Shown: positions 26,373-37,134, counted from the first letter of the stretch. The stretch is DNA of 61,290 nt from SYFY01 sp031385325 (GCA_031385325.1 JANNBJ010000064.1:1-61290); one strand, 5' to 3'. Numbers and translations are program-made. Notes: a model not told the origin generated them from the letters alone.

Positions 26373-28796
26373 TCAATGGTCGGTCGGGCCGAAACCGCCG
26401 TGCGGCCAGGTCCACTCCTGGATCTCCGGCAGATCCTCACCGTATTGTTCGATGTACTGGCGATGCTCAAGCAGCTTTGCGTGCAACCTTGTTTGCAGAT
26501 CCACCGCTTTCGGGGAGATCGTCGGTAGTCGGTCGATGGTATCGATGACCAGATGAAAGCGGTCCAGGTCGTTACGGACGGTCATGTCGAACGGCGTCGT
26601 CGTAGTGCCTTCTTCCTTGAACCCGCGAACGTGAAGATTGGCGTGGTTGTGGCGACGATAAGTCAGCCGGTGGATCAGTAGCGGATAACCGTGATACGCA
26701 AAGCTGATCGGTGTGTCGGTGGTGAACAGTGCATCAAAGGCGGCGTCACTCAAGCCATGCGGATGTTCGCTGCGTGGCTGCAGGCGCATCAGGTCGACAA
26801 CGTTGACGACGCGTATTTTCAGAGTCGGCAGGTGTTCGCGAAGGATTGCCACGGCGGCCAGTGTTTCCAGCGTTGGAACATCACCGCAACAGGCCATCAC
26901 GATATCAGGTCGTCTCTCTCCCTCACTCTCCCCCCCACTCTCTCCCCCACTCACTCCTTCGCTGTCTCCTTCATTGCCAGCCCAGTGCCAGATGCCGATA
27001 CCGGCCGCGCAATGTGCAATCGCAGCATCGCGATTGAGCCACTGTGGTGACAACTGTTTGCCCGCAACAATCACGTTGACGTAGTTGCGGCTACGCAGGC
27101 AGTGGTCAGTAACCGCCAGCAGCGTATTGGCATCGGGTGGTAGATAGACCCTGATGATGGTGGCTTTTTTGTTGGCGACGACGTCGATAAAGCCTGGGTC
27201 CTGATGGCTGAAGCCATTGTGATCCTGACGCCAGACATGTGACGAGAGCAGGTAATTCAGTGAAGCAATCGGTGCACGCCAGGGAATGTGTTCTGCCACA
27301 TCCAGCCATTTTGCGTGCTGGTTGAACATCGAGTCGATGATGTGGACGAAGGCTTCATAACAGGAGAAGAACCCGTGGCGTCCGGTGAGCAGATAACCTT
27401 CCAGCCAGCCTTCGCACTGGTGTTCGCTCAGCATCTCCATCACACGACCATCGGCCGCGACATTTTCGTCTTCCGGCAGTATCTGTGCGGTCGAGCAGCG
27501 ATCTGTCACCTCAAAGACCGCAGCCCAGCGGTTGGATGCGGTCTCATCCGGACTGAAGACGCGGAAGTTGTCAGGGTTCTGCCTGATCACATCGCGCATC
27601 AGCTGGCCTTGCACGCGGGTGGCCTCGGCGGCTATCGATCCGGGGCTTGGCACGGACAGCGCGTAGTTGCGAAAGTCTGGCAACTGGAGATCACGCAGCA
27701 GAAGGCCGCCGTTGGCGTGCGGGTTGGCACTCATGCGACGTATCCCTTGCGGGGCAAGTTCCACCAATGCATCGATCAGCCGACCTGATGCATCGAACAG
27801 TTCATGCGGGCGATAGCTTTGCAGCCACCGCTGCAGAGTTTCCAGATGCCCCGCTTGCCGCATGTCACCCATGGGCACCTGATGGGAGCGGAAAGTGCCT
27901 TCGCTTGGTTTTCCGTCCACTGTCACCGGCCCGGTCCAGCCTTTCGGTGAACGCAGGATGATCATCGGCCAGCGCTCCCGCACTTTGAAACCTTCGGTGC
28001 GCGCCTGCGTTTGAATGCGCAGGATGACTGCCATGGCGCTATCGAGCGCTGTGGCCATCAACTGGTGCATCTGCATCGGGTCATCACCTTCGACGAACAG
28101 GGGTGTGTAGCCATAACCGATGAACAGCGCCTCGAGTTCCTCATGTGGAATTCGTGCCAGTACGGTAGGGCCGGCGATCTTGTAACCATTCAGATGCAGG
28201 ATCGGCAGTACCGCACCATCGTGTACCGGGTTGAGAAACTTGTTGGAGTGCCAACTCGTGGCGAGCGGGCCGGTTTCTGCCTCACCATCACCAATCACGC
28301 AGGCGACGATCAGGCTGGGGTTGTCAAAGGCGGCGCCGTAGGCGTGTGATAGCGCGTAGCCCAACTCACCACCTTCGTGGATTGAACCCGGCGTTTCGGC
28401 CGCGACATGACTGGGGATCCCGCCCGGAAAGGAGAATTGTTTGAACAGTCGCCGCAAACCCGATTCGTCCTGTGAGATCTTCGGATACACCTCGCTGTAG
28501 GTACCTTCAAGATAGGCGTTGGCAACGATGCCCGGACCACCATGCCCCGGACCGGTGATGTAGATCATGTTCAGATCGAGCGCTTTGATGACCCGGTTGA
28601 GATGGACGTAGATGAAGTTGAGCCCGGGTGTTGTGCCCCAGTGTCCAAGCAGGCGTGGCTTGATGTCGGCCTGCGTCAGCGGCCTGCGCAGGAGCGGATT
28701 GTCGAGTAGATAGATCTGCCCAACGGACAGGTAGTTGGCAGCCCGCCACCAGGCGTGCATCCGCTCCAGCAATTTGCTGGTAAGTACGGTCGTCAT
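26373..28796 (-). CDS. xfp: xylulose-5-phosphate/fructose-6-phosphate phosphoketolase
   Basis: This 807-residue thiamine-diphosphate enzyme cleaves xylulose 5-phosphate or fructose 6-phosphate with phosphate to acetyl phosphate plus glyceraldehyde 3-phosphate or erythrose 4-phosphate. Conserved segments include GHGGPG, the ThDP motif GDGEAETGPLATSWHSN and SHQDPGF. The ATG at 28796 follows an AAAGGA site; an in-frame GTG 60 bp upstream is less likely. An acidic Ser/Gly/Glu-rich insertion, encoded near 26911-26970, interrupts a region that is normally short. It lies downstream of ackA, which consumes its acetyl phosphate. Confidence 0.96.
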   Translation of the reverse strand: MTTVLTSKLLERMHAWWRAANYLSVGQIYLLDNPLLRRPLTQADIKPRLLGHWGTTPGLNFIYVHLNRVIKALDLNMIYITGPGHGGPGIVANAYLEGTYSEVYPKISQDESGLRRLFKQFSFPGGIPSHVAAETPGSIHEGGELGYALSHAYGAAFDNPSLIVACVIGDGEAETGPLATSWHSNKFLNPVHDGAVLPILHLNGYKIAGPTVLARIPHEELEALFIGYGYTPLFVEGDDPMQMHQLMATALDSAMAVILRIQTQARTEGFKVRERWPMIILRSPKGWTGPVTVDGKPSEGTFRSHQVPMGDMRQAGHLETLQRWLQSYRPHELFDASGRLIDALVELAPQGIRRMSANPHANGGLLLRDLQLPDFRNYALSVPSPGSIAAEATRVQGQLMRDVIRQNPDNFRVFSPDETASNRWAAVFEVTDRCSTAQILPEDENVAADGRVMEMLSEHQCEGWLEGYLLTGRHGFFSCYEAFVHIIDSMFNQHAKWLDVAEHIPWRAPIASLNYLLSSHVWRQDHNGFSHQDPGFIDVVANKKATIIRVYLPPDANTLLAVTDHCLRSRNYVNVIVAGKQLSPQWLNRDAAIAHCAAGIGIWHWAGNEGDSEGVSGGESGGESEGERRPDIVMACCGDVPTLETLAAVAILREHLPTLKIRVVNVVDLMRLQPRSEHPHGLSDAAFDALFTTDTPISFAYHGYPLLIHRLTYRRHNHANLHVRGFKEEGTTTTPFDMTVRNDLDRFHLVIDTIDRLPTISPKAVDLQTRLHAKLLEHRQYIEQYGEDLPEIQEWTWPHGGFGPTDH
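26911..26970 (-). repeat. CT-rich low-complexity repeat encoding a Ser/Gly/Glu insertion
   Basis: About 60 bases of imperfect CTCTCCC-like repeats on the plus strand. On the coding strand they encode repeated Gly-Gly-Glu-Ser and Ser-Glu-Gly units between two conserved phosphoketolase segments. The length stays in frame. Probably a slippage-prone surface loop. Confidence 0.75.
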
Positions 28797-28884
28797 GGGA
28801 TCTGAATCCTTTGGTTGGCAGTGGTCCGGCTGATGAATGCTTGCGTACGGAACCATCCATCAACCACCACGGGCTGCAGCGCCG

Positions 28885-30144
28885 TTAATTGTTGTACTGC
28901 TGGCTGCCGCCAGTTATCAGTTCGGCTGTCAGCGTCCTGCAGACGGCGCGTGCGATGATCTGTTCTTCGTCGGTATGAATCAGCCGGACAGCGATCCGGC
29001 TGCTGGCGGTTGAGATCAGGCCATCGCCTCGATTATTTTTCGCCAGATCAATTTTGACACCGAGAAACTCGAGCCCGGAACAGATGCGTGCCCGCACCTC
29101 TGGCGCGTTCTCGCCAATACCGCCCGCAAACACCAGTGTTTCCAGGCCGTTGAGCGCCGCTGCAAAAGCACCGATCCACTTCCTGGTCTGATAACAAAAC
29201 AGTGATATGGCTTCCGCTGCCCGAACATCAGTGCTTTGGGCGAGCAACAGGTCTCGCATGTCGGGACTGGATTCAGAAATTCCGAGCAAACCGGACTGTG
29301 TGTTGATCATCTTGTTGAAACCGTCCACGTCCATGTTCTGGGTGCGCACCAGATAGTCCACAAGGCCAGGATCAAGGTCCCCTGAACGATTGCTCATCGG
29401 CAGGCCTGAGCTCGGCGTAAAGCCCATGCTGGTATCAATCGGCTTGCCATCGTGTACAGCGGTCAGGCTGGCGCCATTGCCCAGATGCGCGAGTATGACC
29501 TTGCCACCAGCGGCCGTTTTTCCGGCCACACGCCCCAGTTCTGTCATCAGGTACTCACAGGAAAGTCCGTGAAACCCATAACGACGTATCCCCAGCATCG
29601 CGTATCGCCGGGGTATCGATAGCCATTGCGCAACCCGTGGCAGATCATGATGGAATGCGGTATCGAAAGAGGCGACCTGCAGCAGTGCGGGGTACCTTGA
29701 TCTGAATGCCTCAATCAGTGCGATCTCGCCGGGTAAATGTTCCGGACACAACGCGATGTTGCTCTGCAGTTCGGCAAGCAGATCGGTGGATACAATCGAT
29801 GGTTGTGCGTGCTGCATGCCATGTACCACGCGATGTCCGACGGCCTGCAGACCGACGAATGCAGACTGGCTTTCCAGCCATTGGAGCAGATAGACAACTA
29901 CCGCCGGGTAATCTGACACACCCAGTGGGTGACTCCCTGATGAACCCTTGGCGGTTTTGTTGAATCTCAGCGTTGTACCAGCGCGACCGATGCGCTCGAT
30001 CTGACCATGCAGTGTTCGCCGGAGTCTGTCGGCGGTGCGGGAGTGCTCGGCTACCTGGAAGAATGCAAAGCGGATACTCGATGAACCAGCATTCATGGCG
30101 AGTATCACCGGTTCGGCAGGTGGAATGGATGCCGCGCTGGTCAC
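28885..30144 (-). CDS. ackA: acetate kinase
   Basis: This 419-residue protein converts acetyl phosphate plus ADP to acetate plus ATP. The N-terminal phosphate loop is MNAGSSSIRF. Substrate motifs are HRVVHGM, IRRYGFHGLSCEYL, and GFTPSSGLPMSNRSGDLDP (with the conserved Arg-Ser-Gly-Asp), and the C-terminus has FAGGIGENAPEVR. SNRSGD replaces the more usual GTRSGD. The GTG at 30144 is preferred because it overlaps the transaldolase stop as GTGA and leaves about 14 residues before the conserved strand. It sits between tal and xfp, completing an acetyl-phosphate-to-ATP step. Confidence 0.94.
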   Translation of the reverse strand: MTSAASIPPAEPVILAMNAGSSSIRFAFFQVAEHSRTADRLRRTLHGQIERIGRAGTTLRFNKTAKGSSGSHPLGVSDYPAVVVYLLQWLESQSAFVGLQAVGHRVVHGMQHAQPSIVSTDLLAELQSNIALCPEHLPGEIALIEAFRSRYPALLQVASFDTAFHHDLPRVAQWLSIPRRYAMLGIRRYGFHGLSCEYLMTELGRVAGKTAAGGKVILAHLGNGASLTAVHDGKPIDTSMGFTPSSGLPMSNRSGDLDPGLVDYLVRTQNMDVDGFNKMINTQSGLLGISESSPDMRDLLLAQSTDVRAAEAISLFCYQTRKWIGAFAAALNGLETLVFAGGIGENAPEVRARICSGLEFLGVKIDLAKNNRGDGLISTASSRIAVRLIHTDEEQIIARAVCRTLTAELITGGSQQYNN

Positions 30145-31229
30145 CTGCAGCGGGTATCCGCGTAGATCGCGGTCTTCTCGGCAATACGTCCTAACAACGA
30201 ATGCCACGCCTTCACAAACGTCCCCACACCATCGGACTGCAGCTGCTGCGCCAGGGAGTCGATATCGACACCGGCTACCTTGAACCTTTCCAGACAAGTC
30301 AATGCGTGGTTTTTATCTGCAGACATGACAACGATGGCGTTCTTGTTGCAAGCCAGGGCCTGCAGGGTTTTTTCGGGTAGTGTGTTGATGGTATCGGGTG
30401 CCACCAGCGCATCGACATAACGGGTTGGTGACGTGTCCGGATCCTTGTTTCCCGTGCTGGCCCAAAGCAGGCGTTGTGGTTTGGCGCCAGCGTTGGCCAG
30501 CCGTTGCCAACGTGCAGAGGCCAGCAGTTCGCGATACTCGGCGTAAACTCTGTGGGCCATGCTGATGCCTAGCTGGCCACGCAGTTCGGGTGGCAGCTGG
30601 TCTGCGGCGGCGAGATCCCAGCGGCTGACAAAGATTGAGGCGACGGAAGCAACGCGCAGATCAAAGCCCGCCACCAGACGCCGTTCGAGGGCACGCAGAT
30701 AGGCTTCAGCTGCGGCCTGATAGTGTGCCAGCGAAAACAGCAGCGTGACGTTGACTGGAATGCCTGCGTAGATGGACGATTCAATGGCACCGATGCCTGC
30801 AGGGGTGCCAGGGATCTTGACCATCAGATTCGGTCGGTGCGCGAGGAGGTGGATCTGGCGGGCCGCCTCAAAGCTACCCCAGGCGTCATTGGCAAACAGT
30901 GGTGAGATCTCCATCGAGACCCAGCCCTCGAGACCATCGCTGGCGTCGAACAGAGCACGGAAGAGATCGGCGGCCCGGCGCAGATCTCCCAAAGCGATCT
31001 GTTTGAATATCGCCTCGTTGGAAACACCTGCGTTGTGCCACATACGAATCTCTCCATCGTATGCGGAAGAGCCTGCGATGGCGGCGTCGAAAATGCTCGG
31101 GTTCGAAGTGAGCCCGGTGACGGAAAACTTTTTCGTGTAGCGAAGCAGCGCACCGCTATCCAGCAGTTCACGGTTGATGTTGTCCAGCCACAGCCGCTGG
31201 CCAAGTGCGTGCAATTCGCTGGTACCCAT
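30141..31229 (-). CDS. tal: transaldolase
   Basis: This 362-residue transaldolase moves a dihydroxyacetone unit between sedoheptulose 7-phosphate and glyceraldehyde 3-phosphate. The Schiff-base Lys is in NLMVKIPGTPAG, and SVTGLTSNPSIF is the family N-terminal signature. Length and motifs fit the longer actinobacterial-like type rather than E. coli TalB. It is the first gene of a tal-ackA-xfp operon, divergent from the PRC-barrel gene. A copy of the window-wide palindrome lies 85 bp upstream. It supplies fructose 6-phosphate and other sugar phosphates to phosphoketolase. Confidence 0.94.
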   Translation of the reverse strand: MGTSELHALGQRLWLDNINRELLDSGALLRYTKKFSVTGLTSNPSIFDAAIAGSSAYDGEIRMWHNAGVSNEAIFKQIALGDLRRAADLFRALFDASDGLEGWVSMEISPLFANDAWGSFEAARQIHLLAHRPNLMVKIPGTPAGIGAIESSIYAGIPVNVTLLFSLAHYQAAAEAYLRALERRLVAGFDLRVASVASIFVSRWDLAAADQLPPELRGQLGISMAHRVYAEYRELLASARWQRLANAGAKPQRLLWASTGNKDPDTSPTRYVDALVAPDTINTLPEKTLQALACNKNAIVVMSADKNHALTCLERFKVAGVDIDSLAQQLQSDGVGTFVKAWHSLLGRIAEKTAIYADTRCR

Positions 31230-31314
31230 AGCCAGTTGACTCCTGAAGAGGTCGTAGATTTTTAAGATTTTGCAATCGAAGCATGCCGATGAGAGCCCCG
31301 CACACGTCGGCGCG

Positions 31315-31334
31315 TCTGTGCGCTGGCGCGCTTG
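31315..31334 (-). promoter_or_regulatory. Crp/Fnr-like palindrome upstream of tal-ackA-xfp
   Basis: On the minus strand it reads CAAGCGCG-CCAG-CGCACAGA: right arm perfect, left arm conserved at GCG. It lies 85 bp upstream of the tal ATG. Confidence 0.6.
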
Positions 31335-31372
31335 ACGACCTGGGGAATCGATAGACCTGCCTGTGCGCCCCG

Positions 31373-31392
31373 CGTGTCTGTCAGCGTACAGA
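31373..31392 (+). promoter_or_regulatory. Crp/Fnr-like palindrome upstream of the PRC-barrel/gnd/zwf arm
   Basis: Reads CGTGTCTG-TCAG-CGTACAGA: TGT and ACA are in the correct 16 bp frame. At 191 bp from the GTG start it is farther than most copies; the 15 bp duplication lies in between. Confidence 0.5.
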
Positions 31393-31538
31393 AGCGCACC
31401 GCGCCGCCCGCTTACGCTTGGCTCGGAATCGGGGAGTTCGAAACAAACGTTTTGAAGCGTGTCGTCCTGCGCATCCGCATGGCTCCGGAATCACAGCGTT
31501 GATGGTGGTCCTTCGGCCTGGTCAGAGCGGCGGGGTGT

Positions 31539-31568
31539 GTTCAGACGTTAACCGTTCAGACGTTAACC
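31539..31568 (+). repeat. perfect tandem 15 bp duplication before the PRC-barrel start
   Basis: GTTCAGACGTTAACC occurs twice without a gap, ending 15 bp before the GTG start and directly before the CAGGAGAG ribosome site. Each unit contains the palindrome GTTAAC. Copy number would change the leader length. Confidence 0.92.
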
Positions 31569-31583
31569 AACAGGAGAGAACAC

Positions 31584-32396
31584 GTGCTGCGTAATACCAA
31601 GGATCTGGAGGAATTCACGCTGGGTGCCAATGATGGTGCTATCGGCAAGATCTCAGACTTTTACTTCGATGATGCCAAATGGGTCATCCGCTATCTCATA
31701 GTCGATACCGGTAGCTGGCTGTCGAGCCGAAAGGTACTGATCTCGCCCATGGCGATCGGCAAGCCCGAATGGTGGGGCGAGAGAACTCTCCCGGTGGATC
31801 TCACCCGGGCCCAGGTCGAGGCAAGTCCCGATACGGACACCGAGCAGCCGGTCAGTCGGCAGCAGGAAAGAGCTGTCCTCTCCCATTATGGTTACCCTTA
31901 TTACTGGGGTGGCACGGGTCTCTGGGGCGGTGGGCTCTATCCCTATACCAGCATCCCAGGGCTCGTTGGCTTCGGAACGACACCTGCCCCCTTCGGCCAG
32001 GCGGACCACGATGATCACGAACCAGAAGCAAACAGCCACCAGGATGATCCCCATCTACGCAGCTGCCACGAAGTGATTGGTTATCACATTCATGCCAGCG
32101 ACGGCGAAGTCGGTCATGTACAGGGCTTCCTGGTTGATGAAAACACTTGGGCGGTCCGTTACGTGATCGTCAACACGGGCAGTTGGTGGCGAGGGCACGA
32201 AGTGTTGATTGCTCCCGGCTGGATCAAGGCTGTCGAGTGGTCCGACAACACCGTTGCTGTCGACATGACCCGACAAGCGTTAATGGACGCACCGGCCTAT
32301 GATTCAACGACGTCTTTTGGTCGTACCGATGAAACAAGCGTACACCAGCATCATGGCCGTACCGGCTACTGGGCCGAGGAGAGCCGCCGCGGGTAG
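31584..32396 (+). CDS. protein with two PRC-barrel domains
   Basis: This 270-residue protein has two PRC-barrel domains (about 1-75 and 155-235), each beginning with a LGANDGAIGKISDFYFDD-like strand (key part GAIGKISDFYF and GEVGHVQGFLVD) and continuing VRYVIVNTGSWW. They are joined by a linker rich in Gly, Tyr and His. The start is a GTG at 31584 with a CAGGAGAG site. PRC-barrels occur in photosynthetic reaction centre H subunits, RimM and many stress proteins of unknown role. Its position before gnd-zwf suggests co-transcription across a 56 bp gap. Confidence 0.85.
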   Translation: MLRNTKDLEEFTLGANDGAIGKISDFYFDDAKWVIRYLIVDTGSWLSSRKVLISPMAIGKPEWWGERTLPVDLTRAQVEASPDTDTEQPVSRQQERAVLSHYGYPYYWGGTGLWGGGLYPYTSIPGLVGFGTTPAPFGQADHDDHEPEANSHQDDPHLRSCHEVIGYHIHASDGEVGHVQGFLVDENTWAVRYVIVNTGSWWRGHEVLIAPGWIKAVEWSDNTVAVDMTRQALMDAPAYDSTTSFGRTDETSVHQHHGRTGYWAEESRRG

Positions 32397-32452
32397 CCAA
32401 CTCGAAATTCGCGGAGGGGGTGCTGTTGTGACGGGTAAAAGGTGACAAGCGT

Positions 32453-33884
<1,432 letters not shown>

Positions 33885-33892
<8 letters not shown>

Positions 33893-35369
33893 CGCCTGTA
33901 CCTGCGTCATTTTTGGCGCCACGGGTAACCTCGCTTCAATCAAGTTGTTGCCAGCTTTGTATCACCTTGATCGCGCCAAGCAGCTGCATGCCGATGTGCG
34001 GATCCTGTGTTGCGGTCGCGCGGACCATAGTCAGACGCAATGGTGCGAAACCGTTCGCGGCTGGGTGGGTGCAAAGGCCCGGGGTGGCCTGGACGCGGTG
34101 GTATTCGAACGATTTGCCAGGCGGCTGCGCTACTTTCGTGGCGATCTGCATGACACAGCCATGTATACCGCGCTCAAGGCCCAACTCGGCGAGGCGCCGA
34201 TGGCCAATGTAGCGTTCTACATGTCGGTCGGCCCCGCGGAATTCGGCCCGATCACAGAACACCTCAGTCAGCAGGGTTTGTTGTCAGAGGAGTTTGGCTG
34301 GCGCCGCATCGTCGTTGAGAAACCATTTGGCTACGATCTGCTCAGCGCCCAGGATCTGCAGCGAAAGATCAGTCGCCATGTGGCCGAATCGCAGATCTAT
34401 CGCATCGATCACTACCTCGGCAAGGCGACGGTGCAGAACGTGCTCGTGTTCCGCTTCGCGAATCTGATGATGGAGCCGCTGTGGAATCGTAATCATATCG
34501 ATCATGTGCAGATCACCCATGCCGAGACGCTGGGCGTGGGTTCGCGCGGCGGTTTTTATGACGGCACTGGTGCACTGCGCGACATGATTCAGAGTCATCT
34601 GCTGCAACTTCTGACGCTGGTGGCCATGGAGCCACCGGCGGCGATGGAAGCGGAATCGCTGCGTGACGAAAAAGTGAAGGTGCTCAAATCGGTCCGGCAG
34701 ATTCCCCGCAGTGCCGTTCATTCTCAGGCGTTTCGTGCGCAGTATGGTGCCGGCGAGATTGATGGCGAACGTATACCCGGCTATCTGGATGAAACCAAGG
34801 TGGCGGCGTCGAGCGTCACGGAAACTTATGCAGCGCTCAAGGTCTACGTAGATAACTGGCGCTGGCGAGGTGTTCCGTTTTATCTGCGTACCGGCAAACG
34901 AATGGCCGAAGCGCGGTCGATGGTATCGATCTGCTTCAAGCATCCACCCCTGCAGTTCTTTCGCGGCACACATGTCGATCGGCTGCATTCGAACTGGATC
35001 ATCCTTGGCATTCAACCCGAGGAATTACTGCGCGTCGAGATTACCGCCAAGGAACCGGGGCTCGAGATGCGTACCCGTCAGTTGTCGCTCGACGCACACT
35101 TTCGCGCGAGTGAGGACGAACAGACCGAAGCCTACGAAGATCTTCTGCTCGACGTGATACGCGGCGACAGTTCACTGTTTCTGCGCTATGACGAAGTCGA
35201 ATATGCATGGCGAGTGGTAGACCCGGTACTGTCAGTCTGGTCCAGCGAAACCGACTATGTGCCGATCTACCCGGCCGGCACCTGGGGGCCGCGAGAATCG
35301 CGACGCATCTTCGATCGGGAGGAGCATCGCTGGCGACACTCACTGGAGCCGCAGTCGCCCGAAGACTAG
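33885..35369 (+). CDS. zwf: glucose-6-phosphate 1-dehydrogenase
   Basis: This 494-residue enzyme oxidises glucose 6-phosphate to 6-phosphogluconolactone with NADP. The cofactor motif is FGATGNLA near the N-terminus, the active-site motif is RIDHYLGK, and EKPFGYDL and FYLRTGKRM are further conserved segments. The ATG at 33885 lies inside the 3-prime end of gnd (ATGACTGA) and gives MTDACTCVIFGATGN. A much longer open frame upstream runs through gnd and is not real. pgl follows 73 bp downstream. Confidence 0.96.
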
Positions 35370-35442
35370 CCGGGACTATGCTGCAATGGCTGACGGGCGG
35401 CTGACAGGCGGCTGAGATGAGGCAGAGATGAGAGGAGTCGGT

Positions 35443-36117
35443 ATGTCGCTGCAATGGCAGAGTTTTGATCAGGTGGACGATCTGAATGAAGCAGCAGTCG
35501 CATACATCCTCGCCTGTGCACGAGTTGCGATGACGCGCCAGCAGCGCTTTCGGCTGGTGATGGCAGGCGGACGATCACCAGCAGTTGTGTACAGAATGCT
35601 CCGCGACGCAGAAGTGGATTGGTCGTGCTGGCATATCTACTTTTCCGATGAGCGTTGCGTCGCCTTTAACGATCCGCGGTCCAATAGCAGGATGGCAAGA
35701 GATTGCCTGCTGGATCACGTGCCGATTCCGCATGCGCAAATACATGTCATTCCGACCGGGCTTGGAGTGGATGACGCTGCTGTGAGTTACGGTGCGCTGG
35801 TGCAGAAGCACACGCCTTTCGACCTCGTGTTGCTCGGTGTTGGCGAGGATGGTCACACAGCGAGTTTGTTTCCCGGGCAGGCCATCAACCTGGACGCGTG
35901 GGCGATTGCCGTTCATTCAGCCCCCAAACCTCCGGCATCGCGAGTCAGTCTGAGCGTACGCGCACTGCGTGCGACTGCCGATGTGCTGGTGATGGCCAGC
36001 GGGGAAGACAAACGCGACGCCCTCGAATCATGGCGGAGGGGGGATCCACTACCGATTCAGACAGTAACTTCGGGGTTACAAGGCGCAGTCATGACGGCCT
36101 TGCCAACGCGCCGATGA
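35443..36117 (+). CDS. pgl: 6-phosphogluconolactonase
   Basis: This 224-residue protein hydrolyses 6-phosphogluconolactone to 6-phosphogluconate, the step between zwf and gnd. Motifs are MAGGRSP, FSDERCV and LGVGEDGHTASLFPG, the last containing the catalytic His. The ATG at 35443 follows GAGAGGAG closely; an ATG 15 bp upstream lacks such a site. The 73 bp between zwf and pgl contains a small GGCGGCTGA duplication. It ends 27 bp from a convergent membrane-protein gene. Confidence 0.95.
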   Translation: MSLQWQSFDQVDDLNEAAVAYILACARVAMTRQQRFRLVMAGGRSPAVVYRMLRDAEVDWSCWHIYFSDERCVAFNDPRSNSRMARDCLLDHVPIPHAQIHVIPTGLGVDDAAVSYGALVQKHTPFDLVLLGVGEDGHTASLFPGQAINLDAWAIAVHSAPKPPASRVSLSVRALRATADVLVMASGEDKRDALESWRRGDPLPIQTVTSGLQGAVMTALPTRR

Positions 36118-36144
36118 ACGGCGCCGAAGTGTCCGCCCCATGGG

Positions 36145-36660
36145 TTAGAGGTTCTTTCGAATACGCTTTCCATCGTGAGCATCTAACGTTACGTGAGCAT
36201 CTAACGTCAAAAGGAGGACTAACAAGGAAAGTGCCGAGAATTGCAGCGCAAAGCGGATTGCATGGCCGAGTTCCCAGTCTGCACGCAGTGTTGCCCAGTT
36301 CTCGGAGAGAATCGGCAATGTCATCGCCTGGAACCCAGCGTTTGCCGGAGCTACCAAACCAAAAAATACAACTGGAAAGGCGAGAAGCAACAGGGCGAGT
36401 GCTCCTAAAGGTAACCACAGACTCCGACCAGCCTTACGCCCAAAAAACGCCAGCATGGCGGTCGAGAGAATCGTTGCAGGTTCCAGCAGGCCGCCGATAT
36501 TCGGTGGACCCCACTGACCATACAGAGACTTCTGGAGCGCGACGTACATTGCGCCTTGGTACTGCATTTTCGCCGGCATTTCGAGCACGTGCGCGAATGC
36601 CATGCCAGTGAGTAGCGCCAGCAGCAAGACGGTGAAGGTTCGGAATAGTGCTATCGGCAT
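36145..36660 (-). CDS. DUF1772-like integral membrane protein
   Basis: This 171-residue protein has four hydrophobic segments and the DUF1772-type pattern, with an N-terminal helix carrying HVLEMPAKMQ, a central helix, and a conserved NWATLRADWELGHAIRF near residue 130. The family includes anthrone oxygenase-like and unknown proteins. The C-terminus contains a duplicated Thr-Leu-Asp-Ala-His unit from an 18 bp repeat. The start overlaps the tail of the upstream broken gene, so it may be read from the same transcript. Confidence 0.7.
   Translation of the reverse strand: MPIALFRTFTVLLLALLTGMAFAHVLEMPAKMQYQGAMYVALQKSLYGQWGPPNIGGLLEPATILSTAMLAFFGRKAGRSLWLPLGALALLLLAFPVVFFGLVAPANAGFQAMTLPILSENWATLRADWELGHAIRFALQFSALSLLVLLLTLDAHVTLDAHDGKRIRKNL
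36174..36207 (-). repeat. 16 bp repeat at 18 bp period inside the DUF1772 gene
   Basis: CGTGAGCATCTAACGT occurs at 36174-36189 and again at 36192-36207. The 18 bp period keeps the frame and duplicates six residues near the C-terminus. Confidence 0.9.
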
Positions 36661-36941
36661 AGTGGATGTCCACAGACAATCAGCGCATCAACCAGAACGC
36701 CTGACAGACCGTTTTTGTCGTCTCGCGTGATTGAGGAAAAAATCAACCGAGAACCGGTGTCGGCGGTCCAACGCCCATGAGTTGAATCGACGGGTGCGCC
36801 TGCGTCCGGCAGGTTATCCACGACGACGTCATCATTGGCGACGACATGGATGCGGTCCTTTGTTATGCCGCATTGAAGCAGCAACTTCACAAATTGCTCA
36901 GTGCGAGCCACGTCCGGTGACAGGAAGCAGATCCGGTTCAT
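36651..36941 (-). pseudogene. internally deleted copy of the glycine-rich stress gene
   Basis: The first 47 residues (MNRICFLSPDVARTEQF and on to NLPDAGA) match the start of the intact gene at 39338-39844. Then 308 bp present in the intact copy are missing, with the join at about 36797-36804. Because 308 is not a multiple of three, the remaining 3-prime part is read in another frame and gives an unrelated 49-residue tail. The lost part encodes the whole glycine-rich membrane region. It is still preceded by an intact 41-residue small gene. Confidence 0.85.
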
Positions 36942-37063
36942 TCGACCGCCCCGCCTACTCCACCGAGAAACCGGGCAATGATCACCAGCAAGATGATGAG
37001 GCCCATGGTTGTAGCGGCAAGAATCATCGCGTTTCTGAGTGGCACAAACTGTTTGGTTGGCAT
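36938..37063 (-). CDS. 41-residue membrane peptide, copy 1
   Basis: The peptide starts MPTKQFVPLRNAM and continues as a single strong membrane helix ending ARFLGGVGGAVE. It is nearly identical to the copy at 39841-39966. The stop overlaps the next ATG as ATGA, so the two frames are translationally coupled. A palindromic site lies 71 bp upstream. Conservation of frame in both copies, while the partner gene is broken here, supports it as a real gene. Function unknown. Confidence 0.65.
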   Translation of the reverse strand: MPTKQFVPLRNAMILAATTMGLIILLVIIARFLGGVGGAVE

Positions 37064-37134
37064 GAAAATGCTCCGAGGTCACCTTTCGAAGGAAGGCGAG
37101 TGAACGCGAGCTTAAAAGGACGTTGGTGATTTCG

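Larger units (their letters stand above)
31230..31583. other. divergent control region between tal and the PRC-barrel gene
   Basis: This 354 bp region has no gene. It holds two palindromic sites, one per direction (31315-31334 minus, 31373-31392 plus), and a perfect 15 bp tandem repeat next to the plus-strand ribosome site. A 6 bp inverted repeat (CGCACA at 31299, TGTGCG at 31317) overlaps the first site. It probably controls both halves of the carbon module. Confidence 0.6.
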
